Source of the DNA: CAYGLF01 sp964350945
Lineage (GTDB): Bacteria; Chlamydiota; Chlamydiia; Chlamydiales; JAAZZY01
Direction of reading: 5' to 3'
Assembly: GCA_964350945.1 (NCBI GenBank)
Contig: CAYGLF010000003.1
Span: 206,536-270,535 of the forward strand
Length of the DNA: 64,000 bases
Below are positions 9,420 to 17,903 of this stretch, in pieces. The translations under genes were made by a program, and so were the position numbers. The notes under the pieces are model-generated. The model was not told where the DNA came from, ran no database searches, and saw only the letters and a list, made by a program, of their open reading frames with translations. Numbering within the stretch: the stretch's first letter is position 1; the number at the start of each line of letters is the position of its first letter.

Positions 9420-10781
9420 TTAAACTTCATTTGGAAGAATATCTTTAGCAGGTGAATGGGTTGGCAAATCATCGTGCGTTTCTTCTACAAGGTATCCGTC
9501 TTGGATTAAATGCTCTCTTTTCAGTTTTTCACCAAGCTCAAAGGGGCTGATAACCACATTATCATCAATGCGATATCTAGCATGAATATCTGCATGAAAC
9601 TCGGAGATTAATCTCCATATAAGGTGCACTTTATTGGCTAAAACAGCTAGAAAAAGGGCAGGATAGGGGGCTATTGAGCCAGGAACTGCGGTTTTTGAGA
9701 TGTCTAATTTAGGGGCAAATGGGTCATGAGCATAGTAAGATTCTAGAGCCGCGATAAATGACATCAAGTCTCTCAGAAGTTGTGGCTGGTCAAGGAATGG
9801 TGAAATAGCTGGGTGTTTGGCTATGTTTTTATGTTTATCTGGAATAGCAGCGCTTAACTCACTAAAATATTCTTCTGCAAATTGGTGTAGAGAGAACTGA
9901 GATGGGACAGATAAAGAGGCGCCTTTGTCTAACAGCATCCAAACAATGTCCACTCTCTGTCTCATCATAGCTAATATAAGAGGGGTTGACTCCTCTGAAC
10001 TACTTTTATTGGGATTTGCTCCATTTTCTAGAAGAAAATGCGCGAGCGTCCCTCTTTCGTGTGAAATGGTTGATTGTAGGGGAGTTCTTTCTGTATCTGG
10101 GTCTGGAAGATTAATGTCAGCTCCTGCAGCGAGCAATCGACTCATAACATTGATCATAACGTCGTCCTCATAGCCAAATAAAAGGTCTTGATCATCTTCA
10201 AGAGCAAAATGTAGGTAGAAACTGAGTAAAGAACCCTCTCTGTCATTGATGTTATTCAGTTGCTCTTTTGAGCTATTTTTTAAAACAAGGTCTAAAGTCT
10301 CAAGTTCTCTAAAACATGCTATAGCAAGAGAAGAGTAAGCTAATGTAACGTCATCCTCTTCTTCATCGACCTCATCCGTTGCTCGAATGGCTACATCAGC
10401 TCCCAAATCAAGCAGCTGGCTGATCAATTCAAAATGGTCATTATCCACAGCTCTATAGAGCGCGGGTTGCCTATCATAGCCCGCAAGTAAGTTGATATGG
10501 GCTTGTGTCAAAGGGTCAGCCAGTAGGTGTCTAGCAGCGATCCAGTTCTCGTCAATGATACTCTTAGCAAATTCATTAATCTGTAAAATGCCCCTATCTT
10601 GGCTCTGGTCCGCTCGACAAAGAGGGCAAGTGGGTTTACTAGTAGTTAATATACTTGAATTGAACCACGTAATCGCGCATTTATTATGGAAAATATGATC
10701 ACAGGTCAGAGTGTGTGATTCCTCTATTTTTTCAAAACAAATACTACATTCTGGTAATCGATCACTTGGAATTGATGACAT
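9420..10781 (-). CDS. RING-H2 finger plus ankyrin-repeat protein 3 (putative E3 ubiquitin ligase effector)
   Basis: 453 residues with RING-H2 ligands C12, C15, C27, H29, H32, C35, C52 and C55. The first zinc loop is 3 residues shorter than in its two neighbours, but the 16-residue gap before the last CxxC pair is the same. Ankyrin-like units run from about 80 to 290 (QPALYRAVDNDHFELISQLL, RTPLQSTISHERGTLAHFLL, STPLILAMMRQRVDIVWMLL). The C-terminal module (ALFLAVLANKVHLIWRLI) is shared with protein 2. It is the first gene of the tandem array and has its own promoter. Confidence 0.86.
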   Translation of the reverse strand: MSSIPSDRLPECSICFEKIEESHTLTCDHIFHNKCAITWFNSSILTTSKPTCPLCRADQSQDRGILQINEFAKSIIDENWIAARHLLADPLTQAHINLLAGYDRQPALYRAVDNDHFELISQLLDLGADVAIRATDEVDEEEDDVTLAYSSLAIACFRELETLDLVLKNSSKEQLNNINDREGSLLSFYLHFALEDDQDLLFGYEDDVMINVMSRLLAAGADINLPDPDTERTPLQSTISHERGTLAHFLLENGANPNKSSSEESTPLILAMMRQRVDIVWMLLDKGASLSVPSQFSLHQFAEEYFSELSAAIPDKHKNIAKHPAISPFLDQPQLLRDLMSFIAALESYYAHDPFAPKLDISKTAVPGSIAPYPALFLAVLANKVHLIWRLISEFHADIHARYRIDDNVVISPFELGEKLKREHLIQDGYLVEETHDDLPTHSPAKDILPNEV

Positions 10782-10825
10782 AAAACTACTTATACCTAAA
10801 TTAATAAAGTGTTGATGCTTATATA

Positions 10826-10854
10826 ATTGTAACTTTTATTTTTAATTCTGTCAA
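10826..10854 (-). promoter_or_regulatory. Sigma-70 promoter for RING-ankyrin gene 3
   Basis: On the minus strand TTGACA (10849-10854) and TACAAT (10826-10831) are 17 bases apart, about 45 bases before the ATG at 10781. Confidence 0.65.
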
Positions 10855-10952
10855 GAATTAATTTACTGACTACTTGTAAAATAAAAAGCCGTAGGATGTT
10901 TTAGACCTATAGAGAGGAGGTAAGGGAAGTTTAGAGCGTTGCAGAAACCTAA

Positions 10953-10978
10953 TAGTAAGGAAATAAATTTCCCTACTA
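10953..10978. terminator. Imperfect hairpin downstream of the ATP-citrate lyase operon
   Basis: TAGTA-A-GGAAA pairs with TTTCC-C-TACTA around a 4-base loop, giving a 10-bp stem with one A/C mismatch. There is no clear T run on either side. It lies 34 bases past the stop at 11012 and could act as a weak or Rho-assisted terminator. The rest of 10855-11011 shows nothing recognisable. Confidence 0.35.
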
Positions 10979-11011
10979 CAAGGTATGCTATGGATAGTGA
11001 AGATCGAAGTT

Positions 11012-12856
11012 TTATTCGATTATTTCGGCAGGTTTCACATCGTATAAGATGTCGTCAATCTGATGGCGGTATAGCGGCATATTGAGGCGTTTTTCATCGA
11101 GAATGTGACCGACAAAACCAATTGAACGGCCAATGACGAAAAAGGCGTTTAGAATCCCTGCATCAATAAATTGGTTGATTTCATCTTCTTTATATCCAAG
11201 ATTGCGCCACATATCGACCATCAAAACTCCAATCACACCATCGACATTCAGGATTAGGCTTTCTTTTTTAGAGGTTGTGATCTGCTCTACTCGAAGGGCA
11301 TAATCTAGAAGAGATGTGCTTGGGAAGTGGTCGTAACCATAGCGTTTTAGACATGAGACGCGCAAGTCGGGGTTCCTAAGAGATTTAACTCTGTGACCAA
11401 TCCCAGGGATTGGAATCCCTTTATTTTTCATTTCCTGAACAAATTCTTTGGGGTTTTGTTCGGCCATAAGGGCTTCTTTAAAGTATTTGGCCGCCCCGTC
11501 TATAGCCCCTCCAAACTTAGGTCCAATAGTTAATAGGCCGGTGACGAGCGAGGAAATCAGGTCTTTTCCTGCGCGAGCAGTCACACGAGCATTGTGTGCT
11601 CCACTAACCGCAGGTCCATGGTCGGCAACTGTTTTGATCACCGTATCAATAAAGTCAGTAGCCCACTTGGGATAGCGCTTTTTAAACCACAAAAGAGTTA
11701 AAACATCAGCAATTGAAAAGCCCGTATCTGGAGTAGACAAAGAACTGATTGGGTGGCCAGCATAAACAGCCTCTTCACCGCGATCATCAGAAATTGTACA
11801 GATAAAGTTGGTGGGTTTACGTACCTTTCCTGTTTTCTTTGCCTTGGTAAAATCTTCTGGGATGTTGGGAACATTTTCCTCTAATGATTCTTGGATAATG
11901 CCCTCTGCGTATAAATCACGGTAGATTGCTTCAATCACATCAGGAAGGTGGTTGAAGGTTTTAGGGACATGGATTCCAGCTGCACGCATAGCCTTATTTT
12001 TTGCATCTGCCATTTCTAGTTCAGTATGGGCTGAAGCTCCCGCATGTCCGAACTGAATTTGGCTTTCAAAATGACTAGCTACGGTGCCAATACACCAAGC
12101 AATAATCGGTTTTTTTATTAGCCCTTTTTCAACAGCTTCGATCATCTCATATTCAGCGCGGCCCCCAACTTCTCCCAGCACAATGATGTATTTGATGGTG
12201 GGATTTTTCTCCATACGGAGCAAATGATCTAGGTAGCTGGAGCCAGGGTAGCGATCACCACCGATTGCAACGCCTTCAGCAAGGCCGTCTGTTCTTAGAG
12301 AGATGATATTTGCAAGCTCATTAAACAACCCTCCAGACTTTGTAATGACCCCGCATGATCCTGGTCGGTTGAGCTTAGATTTAAGAATATTGGAGATGGT
12401 TCCGCCAATATTACCCGTCTTAAAATGGCCTGGTGTGATAGCCCCCACAGTGGCTGGGCCAATAATAATTTTATGGTTCTTTTTGGCTAAATGAGCAATT
12501 TCTCTTGCGTAACGCTCGGGGATTCCTTCTGCTGTAATCATGAGTGTTTTTATAGAGGGAATGCTTAGAGCTTCTAGGGTCACTTGGTAGGCGGTTCTAA
12601 AAGAAGCAAAGTTAAGTAAAACACTAGCTTCAGGGTGATTCTTCACAGCTTCTTGTGTGTTTGCATAAATAGGGACAAGCACTTCCCTAGCTCCCATGAA
12701 AAACTTCTGGAAAGATGCTGGTTTAGAGGGGTGCACAATTGCCGAAACTGAAGGGAGATCGCGACCACACAGATAATCATAGTCGAGCATCTGTTGGATA
12801 GCTTTAGGGTTATTATTCCAAAAGATAGCCTGGGTGTCTTTTTCAAAAAGGGTCAT
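11012..12856 (-). CDS. ATP-citrate lyase, large subunit (CoA-ligase alpha-like plus citrate synthase-like domains)
   Basis: 614 residues, the usual length of the large subunit (ACLB in plants, AclA in Chlorobium). Residues about 1-340 are the succinyl-CoA-ligase-alpha-like part with the phosphohistidine motif QFGHAGASA. Residues about 360-614 are the citrate-synthase-like part with PGIGHRVKSLRNPDLRV and LNVDGVIGVLMVDM. Sequence blocks resemble the eukaryotic enzyme closely. With the small subunit it cleaves citrate with ATP and CoA to acetyl-CoA and oxaloacetate. Its start overlaps the small-subunit stop by 4 bases (ATGA), so translation is coupled. Confidence 0.9.
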   Translation of the reverse strand: MTLFEKDTQAIFWNNNPKAIQQMLDYDYLCGRDLPSVSAIVHPSKPASFQKFFMGAREVLVPIYANTQEAVKNHPEASVLLNFASFRTAYQVTLEALSIPSIKTLMITAEGIPERYAREIAHLAKKNHKIIIGPATVGAITPGHFKTGNIGGTISNILKSKLNRPGSCGVITKSGGLFNELANIISLRTDGLAEGVAIGGDRYPGSSYLDHLLRMEKNPTIKYIIVLGEVGGRAEYEMIEAVEKGLIKKPIIAWCIGTVASHFESQIQFGHAGASAHTELEMADAKNKAMRAAGIHVPKTFNHLPDVIEAIYRDLYAEGIIQESLEENVPNIPEDFTKAKKTGKVRKPTNFICTISDDRGEEAVYAGHPISSLSTPDTGFSIADVLTLLWFKKRYPKWATDFIDTVIKTVADHGPAVSGAHNARVTARAGKDLISSLVTGLLTIGPKFGGAIDGAAKYFKEALMAEQNPKEFVQEMKNKGIPIPGIGHRVKSLRNPDLRVSCLKRYGYDHFPSTSLLDYALRVEQITTSKKESLILNVDGVIGVLMVDMWRNLGYKEDEINQFIDAGILNAFFVIGRSIGFVGHILDEKRLNMPLYRHQIDDILYDVKPAEIIE

Positions 12857-14172
12857 ACGTTCACTCCTTCGTTATGCATTATAAGGGCCTGTCTTACAAT
12901 GTCGGTTAAATGAGTTTCAGGGCCATAGACTTTGATAGGAAGGCCTAATCTGGTGGCTGCTGTTTCAATATTTTTAAGGCCAATCTCGTAGTTGGGTCCT
13001 CCACGACGTACATAAATATTTACACCAACCTTTTTCATTTCCTCATACATTTCGTTAAAAGCTTTGATAATTCCATCAAAGGTTTTAGCTACATCTGTAA
13101 AATTAGCAATTGAACCTCCAATAATCAAAACCTTATCACGATTTTGGGAGTCTCTTTGCTTTGTCATCAGCTCTAAAACGCCCCTCGTGTAGCAATAGGT
13201 TTCTTCCATCGTGGGGTTTCCTGAGTACTCCCCATAATTTGCCAGCTCTTCAACTCCCCAAAGATTAGCGATGCTATCAGCATAAACGACAGAGGCTCCA
13301 CCTCCAGCTACCAGGGTCCAAACAAGCCCCTCTGGTTTTAGGACCGTAAGTTTTAAACTGGCACCTGATTTTTCATCGAGCTTTTCGATGGTTTGTTCTA
13401 CTAAAGAGGTCTCTTTTTCTCCAAAGGCTCTGGGAAATTGAAGGTCTCCCCAGGTGCTTTGCATTAAAAAGCGTGCCGTGTCGTCCATTTTTGCGACAAC
13501 GTCTAATAAATGAATTTCTTGGTTTTGGAGAACAAAGGGGTTAAGTTCTAAATAACAAAAATGCATGTCTTTGAAAAAGTGGTAAAATCCACCGGCAAAA
13601 GAGGCGATTTGTTGTGGGTTTTCAAACTCTGAAGGGATGCTTTCTAAGAGAAGTTGAGAAAGTTCTTCAGAATTAATATCTAGAGGTATCTTAATTTCCC
13701 GCACACTATCCCAGTTGTTTTCAATGTCAACACCGCCCTGAGCAGATAGATATAAAATGTCATGTTCTAACGTGGTGCTGCAAGAGATGTACATCTCCTG
13801 AGTTGAGTCATGAGCAAAAAAAGGTTCCACAATAAAAGTCTTTAACGAGCCTCTAGCGCCACAGATCAAAACTTTTTCAAAAGAAGATTGAGAGTCGATC
13901 CAGTTTGCAGCAGCATCTAAATCGACATCGCCTGGTTTGTTATTTTGTAAAAATACAAGTTGATTTAAGCCTCGTTTGCCAAAAAGCATGTCTGGTTTTA
14001 CAACTAAACCTTCACTTTTTAGCCAATCGTGTAGCTCCGCTTGATTTTTTAGATCTTCACCTGTGTGGGCTAAGATACTTTTAAATTGAAATTTAAAGTC
14101 GGGGAAATAGGTTTTCCAGTGATTCGCTAGTAACAATTTTGCGCTGTATTCGCGGATTGCTTTTTGAGCCAT
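12853..14172 (-). CDS. ATP-citrate lyase, small subunit (ATP-grasp, citrate-binding)
   Basis: 439 residues from the ATG at 14172. I chose this start because a strong AGAGGAAAG site lies 5 bases before it and MAQKAIREYSAKLLL matches the N-terminus of plant ACLA; a longer frame to 14253 adds 27 unlikely residues. The ATP-grasp part carries LVVKPDMLFGKRG, and the citrate-binding part carries VAGGGASVVYADS and LIIGGSIANFTDVAKTF. It is the first gene of the operon. Two-subunit ACL occurs in reverse-TCA bacteria and in plants and fungi; an intracellular bacterium using it is unusual. Confidence 0.9.
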   Translation of the reverse strand: MAQKAIREYSAKLLLANHWKTYFPDFKFQFKSILAHTGEDLKNQAELHDWLKSEGLVVKPDMLFGKRGLNQLVFLQNNKPGDVDLDAAANWIDSQSSFEKVLICGARGSLKTFIVEPFFAHDSTQEMYISCSTTLEHDILYLSAQGGVDIENNWDSVREIKIPLDINSEELSQLLLESIPSEFENPQQIASFAGGFYHFFKDMHFCYLELNPFVLQNQEIHLLDVVAKMDDTARFLMQSTWGDLQFPRAFGEKETSLVEQTIEKLDEKSGASLKLTVLKPEGLVWTLVAGGGASVVYADSIANLWGVEELANYGEYSGNPTMEETYCYTRGVLELMTKQRDSQNRDKVLIIGGSIANFTDVAKTFDGIIKAFNEMYEEMKKVGVNIYVRRGGPNYEIGLKNIETAATRLGLPIKVYGPETHLTDIVRQALIMHNEGVNV

Positions 14173-14269
14173 AGTCTTTCCTCTTTTAAGGCGATAAATG
14201 CCCTGTGGCATCGAGCCTGTTTTAATAAGATTTTTCAGCGAGAAATTGATCATAATTTAACATGATGTA

Positions 14270-14842
14270 TTAATCTAGCGCTGTGTTGGTTTTTTTTGAT
14301 TCAATTATTTTTTGTCTCATCTTTAAAATTGATGGATCTAAAGGGTAGTTTTTGAAATTTTCAAGAGTTATCCATTTTAAATCATCAGACTCTTCGCTTA
14401 TAATTAAAGGGGCATTTGAATTTACCTTCAGTAGATAACGAACATCGTAGTGCAAATGGGAGGGCACCTCCTTATAGGCTGGTATCTCATGAATCGAAAT
14501 ATCAAAAATTTCAGGTGAAACTGCGCTGATTTCTTCAATTCCTGATTCTTCTTGTGCTTCTTTAATAGCGACCTCTAACAAGGAAAACTGTCCGTCAGCA
14601 TGCCCACCCAGTTGGATCCATTTTTTTAGTTTTTTGTGCAGTGTGAATAAACAGGCGGTTTCTTCCTCATTCCATAACCAGCAAGAAGCTGTTAGGTGAC
14701 CTTTTTTTAAAGAGCGACTGAAGCAATGGGTATTTTGAGTGATAAAATAAATGAATTGATTTACGAGTTTCTCTTCCTGGTCTAGGTACCATTTTGACAG
14801 CCGATAATCATTTAGTTGCTGTAGAATTTTATTTCGATGCAT
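14270..14842 (-). CDS. Nudix hydrolase
   Basis: 190 residues with a Nudix box beginning GGHADGQFSLLEVAIKEAQE and continuing EESGI, in which the usual R of REUXEE is K. The substrate is an X-linked nucleoside diphosphate that cannot be specified. The protein has an N-terminal helical extension of about 60 residues (DYRLSKWYLDQEEKLVNQFI). It lies 97 bases downstream of the ACL small-subunit ATG on the same strand, but with its own ATG. Confidence 0.78.
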   Translation of the reverse strand: MHRNKILQQLNDYRLSKWYLDQEEKLVNQFIYFITQNTHCFSRSLKKGHLTASCWLWNEEETACLFTLHKKLKKWIQLGGHADGQFSLLEVAIKEAQEESGIEEISAVSPEIFDISIHEIPAYKEVPSHLHYDVRYLLKVNSNAPLIISEESDDLKWITLENFKNYPLDPSILKMRQKIIESKKTNTALD

Positions 14843-14958
14843 TGAAAAATGGGTAACTAATTTGACAATAGATTCTCATAAGTATCTATTCTTTACAAGT
14901 GGTAGAATGAAATTACAACAGATGCGACAAATAACGCTTATGATGTATAATTTTTAAT

Positions 14959-15381
14959 ATGGATATATGTGATCAATTTATAGTCTCTGTGGCTGCTGTT
15001 ATTTGGAGAAAAGATCGCTTATTAATAATGAAGCGTTCGGACAATAAAAAAGCAGCCCCCGGGTTGTGGGAAACTCTTTCGGGACGTGTGGAGCACTCAG
15101 AAGAGCCTTACGCTGCCATTTGTAGAGAAATTATGGAGGAGTGCGCTCTAGAGGTCGATGTTGAGCCTCTACCGGTTGACTTGTATATGACTTCTCGTCT
15201 AGGACTCCCTATGTTGTTATTAATCTATCGAGCTCATTATCTGTCTAAAGAAGTGACTTTGTCCGATGAGCATAGCGAATATCAATGGGCTACTATCGAA
15301 GAGTTTAGGCAGAAATCACCGCTAAAACGTTTGGTTTTAGCGGCTGAGCGATCTCAACTTTTTGGAAAAAACGCCTCTTAG
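14959..15381 (+). CDS. Nudix hydrolase (MutT-like)
   Basis: 140 residues; the Nudix fold starts almost at once (VSVAAVIWRKDRLLIMKRSD), with the box GRVEHSEEPYAAICREIMEE followed by CALEV. The usual G before U is replaced by A in EECALEV. Size fits small MutT-type housecleaning enzymes. It is transcribed divergently from the Nudix gene at 14270; the two are not close paralogues by eye. Its 3' end overlaps the convergent gene by 4 bases. Confidence 0.78.
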   Translation: MDICDQFIVSVAAVIWRKDRLLIMKRSDNKKAAPGLWETLSGRVEHSEEPYAAICREIMEECALEVDVEPLPVDLYMTSRLGLPMLLLIYRAHYLSKEVTLSDEHSEYQWATIEEFRQKSPLKRLVLAAERSQLFGKNAS

Positions 15382-15884
15382 AAAAGAGGTGTAATTTGGT
15401 CGCGTAGGGCAGCATAATCAGCTTGCGCAGCCGTCCAAGATTCTGTAATCACATCTTCATAGATATTATTAATCGATACAAGTACTGTATTTTGATTGTC
15501 AGCAGTCGTGAGTCCTGCAATGCTCACAGACCCTGCATTAGCATCTCCTATAGTGTAACCTACAGGAATCCTATCGGCTGCTGTAGGTGCAAGTTGGTTG
15601 ATAGTTAAAACAGCGGCTTTAATCTGTTCAATATCATTTAAGATCGTAGACTGGTTGTTCAAGAGCGTCGCAGAGTCACTAATATACTCAGCTGCATATT
15701 GGTAGTCCGCATCTATGGGAAATAAATCTTGAAAGAGCTTTCCTAAAAGTGCCGCGAGTTGATTTTTTAAAGTGGTATTGTTGGTCGCTGTAGTATTTGT
15801 CACCGCTGGTGCATCTGCGGGAGTGATAAAATTGATATTATTGTTGTTGACTCCTTGTAGGCCAATTGTAGGGTTTGTAAACAT
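15378..15884 (-). CDS. Hypothetical Asn/Thr/Ala-rich protein
   Basis: 168 residues from the ATG at 15884, chosen over the adjacent in-frame TTG because AGGAG is well placed. The N-terminal 45 residues are low complexity (GVNNNNINFITP, TNTTATNNTT), and the rest is a predicted helical or mixed soluble protein with no Cys. There is no signal peptide or membrane segment. I do not recognise a family. A flexible Asn/Thr-rich N-terminus would suit a secreted protein, but this is a guess. Confidence 0.55.
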   Translation of the reverse strand: MFTNPTIGLQGVNNNNINFITPADAPAVTNTTATNNTTLKNQLAALLGKLFQDLFPIDADYQYAAEYISDSATLLNNQSTILNDIEQIKAAVLTINQLAPTAADRIPVGYTIGDANAGSVSIAGLTTADNQNTVLVSINNIYEDVITESWTAAQADYAALRDQITPLF

Positions 15885-15965
15885 CAAGTCATCTCCTCTT
15901 TAGGTATGTTAAGAGAAGAAATACTAACGAATTAGGGATTACTTTCAAATCTATTTTTTAGCGGC

Positions 15966-16418
15966 TTATGAAATGCTAATTAAGGTAAATCGAAGCAGGT
16001 TCCAAACGAGGAAGAAGAGGTAGATTGCTTTTAAACTCCAAAGACCTGTTCGAAACCAGTTGGTCCATATCAGGCGATGAATGACTTGTTCGCTCTTCTC
16101 ATTTTTTAGTGCTTTGTGGGCAGGTACTTGTAAAGTAAAGGTTGAGAGCCAAATTAGGAGAGTTAGAACAAGTAAAATCAGAACAGACATAAAGTTAGGG
16201 TAGGGCATAAAAGCTAGCAAAGCAATAGAGACGAGTTCTAAAATCATGGGTAGTGCTAAACTTGTTGCTTTAGATTGGTGGTGGGCAAAGGGGTTGACTG
16301 ATTCATTGCAGCTAAAGTGTAAAAACATCGGATAGTGAATCATCTGTACAAACCAAATCACGCCTAACATATAGAGCGATAAAAAAAGATGAACAGAAAA
16401 TAAGAAAATAGAAAACAC
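15966..16418 (-). CDS. Four-helix integral membrane protein of unknown function
   Basis: 150 residues from a GTG at 16416-16418, preceded by AAGGGG at 6 bases; a TTG six bases earlier abuts the ribosome site and cannot be used. Four hydrophobic segments are visible. The motifs LSTFTLQVPAHKAL and LIWTNWFRTGLWSLKA recall a small uncharacterised bacterial membrane family of the anthrone-oxygenase/DUF1772-like shape. I cannot assign an activity. Confidence 0.55.
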   Translation of the reverse strand: MFSIFLFSVHLFLSLYMLGVIWFVQMIHYPMFLHFSCNESVNPFAHHQSKATSLALPMILELVSIALLAFMPYPNFMSVLILLVLTLLIWLSTFTLQVPAHKALKNEKSEQVIHRLIWTNWFRTGLWSLKAIYLFFLVWNLLRFTLISIS

Positions 16419-16531
16419 AAACAACCCCTTGATAAGTTAGTTTATTTTGTATAAACCCTCTTTTCTTTTTATGACAAGTCTCAAATACAATCTATATAAG
16501 GGAGGACTTTATCTTTAGAAGCCATGTTTTT

Positions 16532-17035
16532 TTACGAATCTGTAGGTCGAAGGTTGCTTACTAGGTCTTTAAATGCTTTGATTTTGTCCTTAACTTCATT
16601 AAAAGTGTCGACAGCCTTTTGTGGTAGGGCTCTTTTAAAATTACACTCACCATCAGTCTTAGCATCAAAGGTACTACTATAAATAGCTTTCTTTCCACCT
16701 TGCTCATGAATTAAAGAAGTTATCCATGTGGCATTCTGGTCTGCATTTTGGATCACCACATCTTTTGCTTCAATATGCCACTGCGCAGGCTTTGAAATGT
16801 AACCGCCGCTTATAATTAAAAGATCCGTAAAAATAGCGAGTTTGTTTCTCGCACACAATAGTGCATTAATTTTAACTACTGGAGCCTGGAGTGCAACAAC
16901 CTGAGCCACCTGATCTTCTTGACACTCAATCATTGACTCTGAATTGAGGCAAAGGTGGTTTTCTTCTTGAAGCTTGTTTTTTATATTATCAATGGGGTGC
17001 AGCAAATTTAAGGGATTAAAATTTAGTTGAATCAT
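16532..17035 (-). CDS. Hypothetical protein
   Basis: 167 residues, soluble, with no recognised family. The middle section (INALLCARNKLAIFTDLLII to DVVIQNADQNATWIT) has alternating strand-like hydrophobic residues, and the C-terminus is helical. It has its own ATG and is preceded by an AT-rich gap. Confidence 0.5.
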   Translation of the reverse strand: MIQLNFNPLNLLHPIDNIKNKLQEENHLCLNSESMIECQEDQVAQVVALQAPVVKINALLCARNKLAIFTDLLIISGGYISKPAQWHIEAKDVVIQNADQNATWITSLIHEQGGKKAIYSSTFDAKTDGECNFKRALPQKAVDTFNEVKDKIKAFKDLVSNLRPTDS

Positions 17036-17106
17036 CTATTTATCCTATATAATTTAAACAGGTATATTAGCTTAAAATAAAAATTGATAGCAGCATTTTT
17101 TTTAAT

Positions 17107-17790
17107 TTAACGAGGCAGGTTTTCTGGAAGGTGAGTCCCTCGGAAGGTGACTGAGATTCTCTCGTTTTCAACAGGAGTGACACCGTGAAAGTACGGGCGG
17201 TGTCTAGAAGCTCCTTGCATTAAGAACGTAGTTCCTTCTTGTTCTGAGACTTGATATACAGGGGTGTCCTCAATGTTTGGTTTGCCATCTCCGTCAAGGT
17301 GATAAAAAGTAAAGGTGCCGGTTTCGTCTGCTTTTAGAATTAAACCAAGGATGGGTTCGGCAAATGAAAAAGTTCGTTTTTTGCTTTGATTTGGTGAATC
17401 ATCCACATCATGGTGGGGGTCTAGAAAATGCCCCTTTTTATAAACTGAAACAATAATGTTATCAAAATATTGAGGCGTAATTTCGTCAGATAAATGATTT
17501 TTATAAATATCCACAAGTTTTGCGCGGATATCAATAATACTAGTGGGGAGCTCCTTGAAGTTAAATTTTCCACATTCCATGCCAACAAAATCCCACCCAT
17601 AGTTAATGGTAATCCGTGTCATGTTCCCTTCATTATCAGCCCAGCGATAAATGCTCTCTCCTTGAATATCTTCAAGAGCACAGTCAATCAACTGCTGATC
17701 TATTTTCCCTTCAACTGAAAATCCATCCGGTTTTTGAAGTTGCTGTTGGCTTGTGCTAAGCATGGGTTCAATCAGGTTTAAAGTTGTCAT
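17107..17790 (-). CDS. AlkB-like 2-oxoglutarate/Fe(II) dioxygenase
   Basis: 227 residues from the ATG at 17790; a longer TTG-initiated frame to 17859 adds a hydrophobic 23-residue stretch with no ribosome site. The double-stranded beta-helix iron ligands are HHDVDD (H-x-D) and the distal His in YFHGV, followed by the 2-oxoglutarate-binding Arg pair in RISVTFR, the arrangement of AlkB homologues. Such enzymes oxidatively demethylate nucleic acids or proteins. The substrate here is not predictable. Confidence 0.75.
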   Translation of the reverse strand: MTTLNLIEPMLSTSQQQLQKPDGFSVEGKIDQQLIDCALEDIQGESIYRWADNEGNMTRITINYGWDFVGMECGKFNFKELPTSIIDIRAKLVDIYKNHLSDEITPQYFDNIIVSVYKKGHFLDPHHDVDDSPNQSKKRTFSFAEPILGLILKADETGTFTFYHLDGDGKPNIEDTPVYQVSEQEGTTFLMQGASRHRPYFHGVTPVENERISVTFRGTHLPENLPR

Positions 17791-17903
17791 GTAAAAAATT
17801 TTAATTAAGGGTAAAGTATATTCCAAAAAAAAGCGACTCTTTTTATTAAGGAGAAACAAGGAGCCTTTGTTTTTACAAGACTCCCTGATTTATATTTCAA
17901 AAT

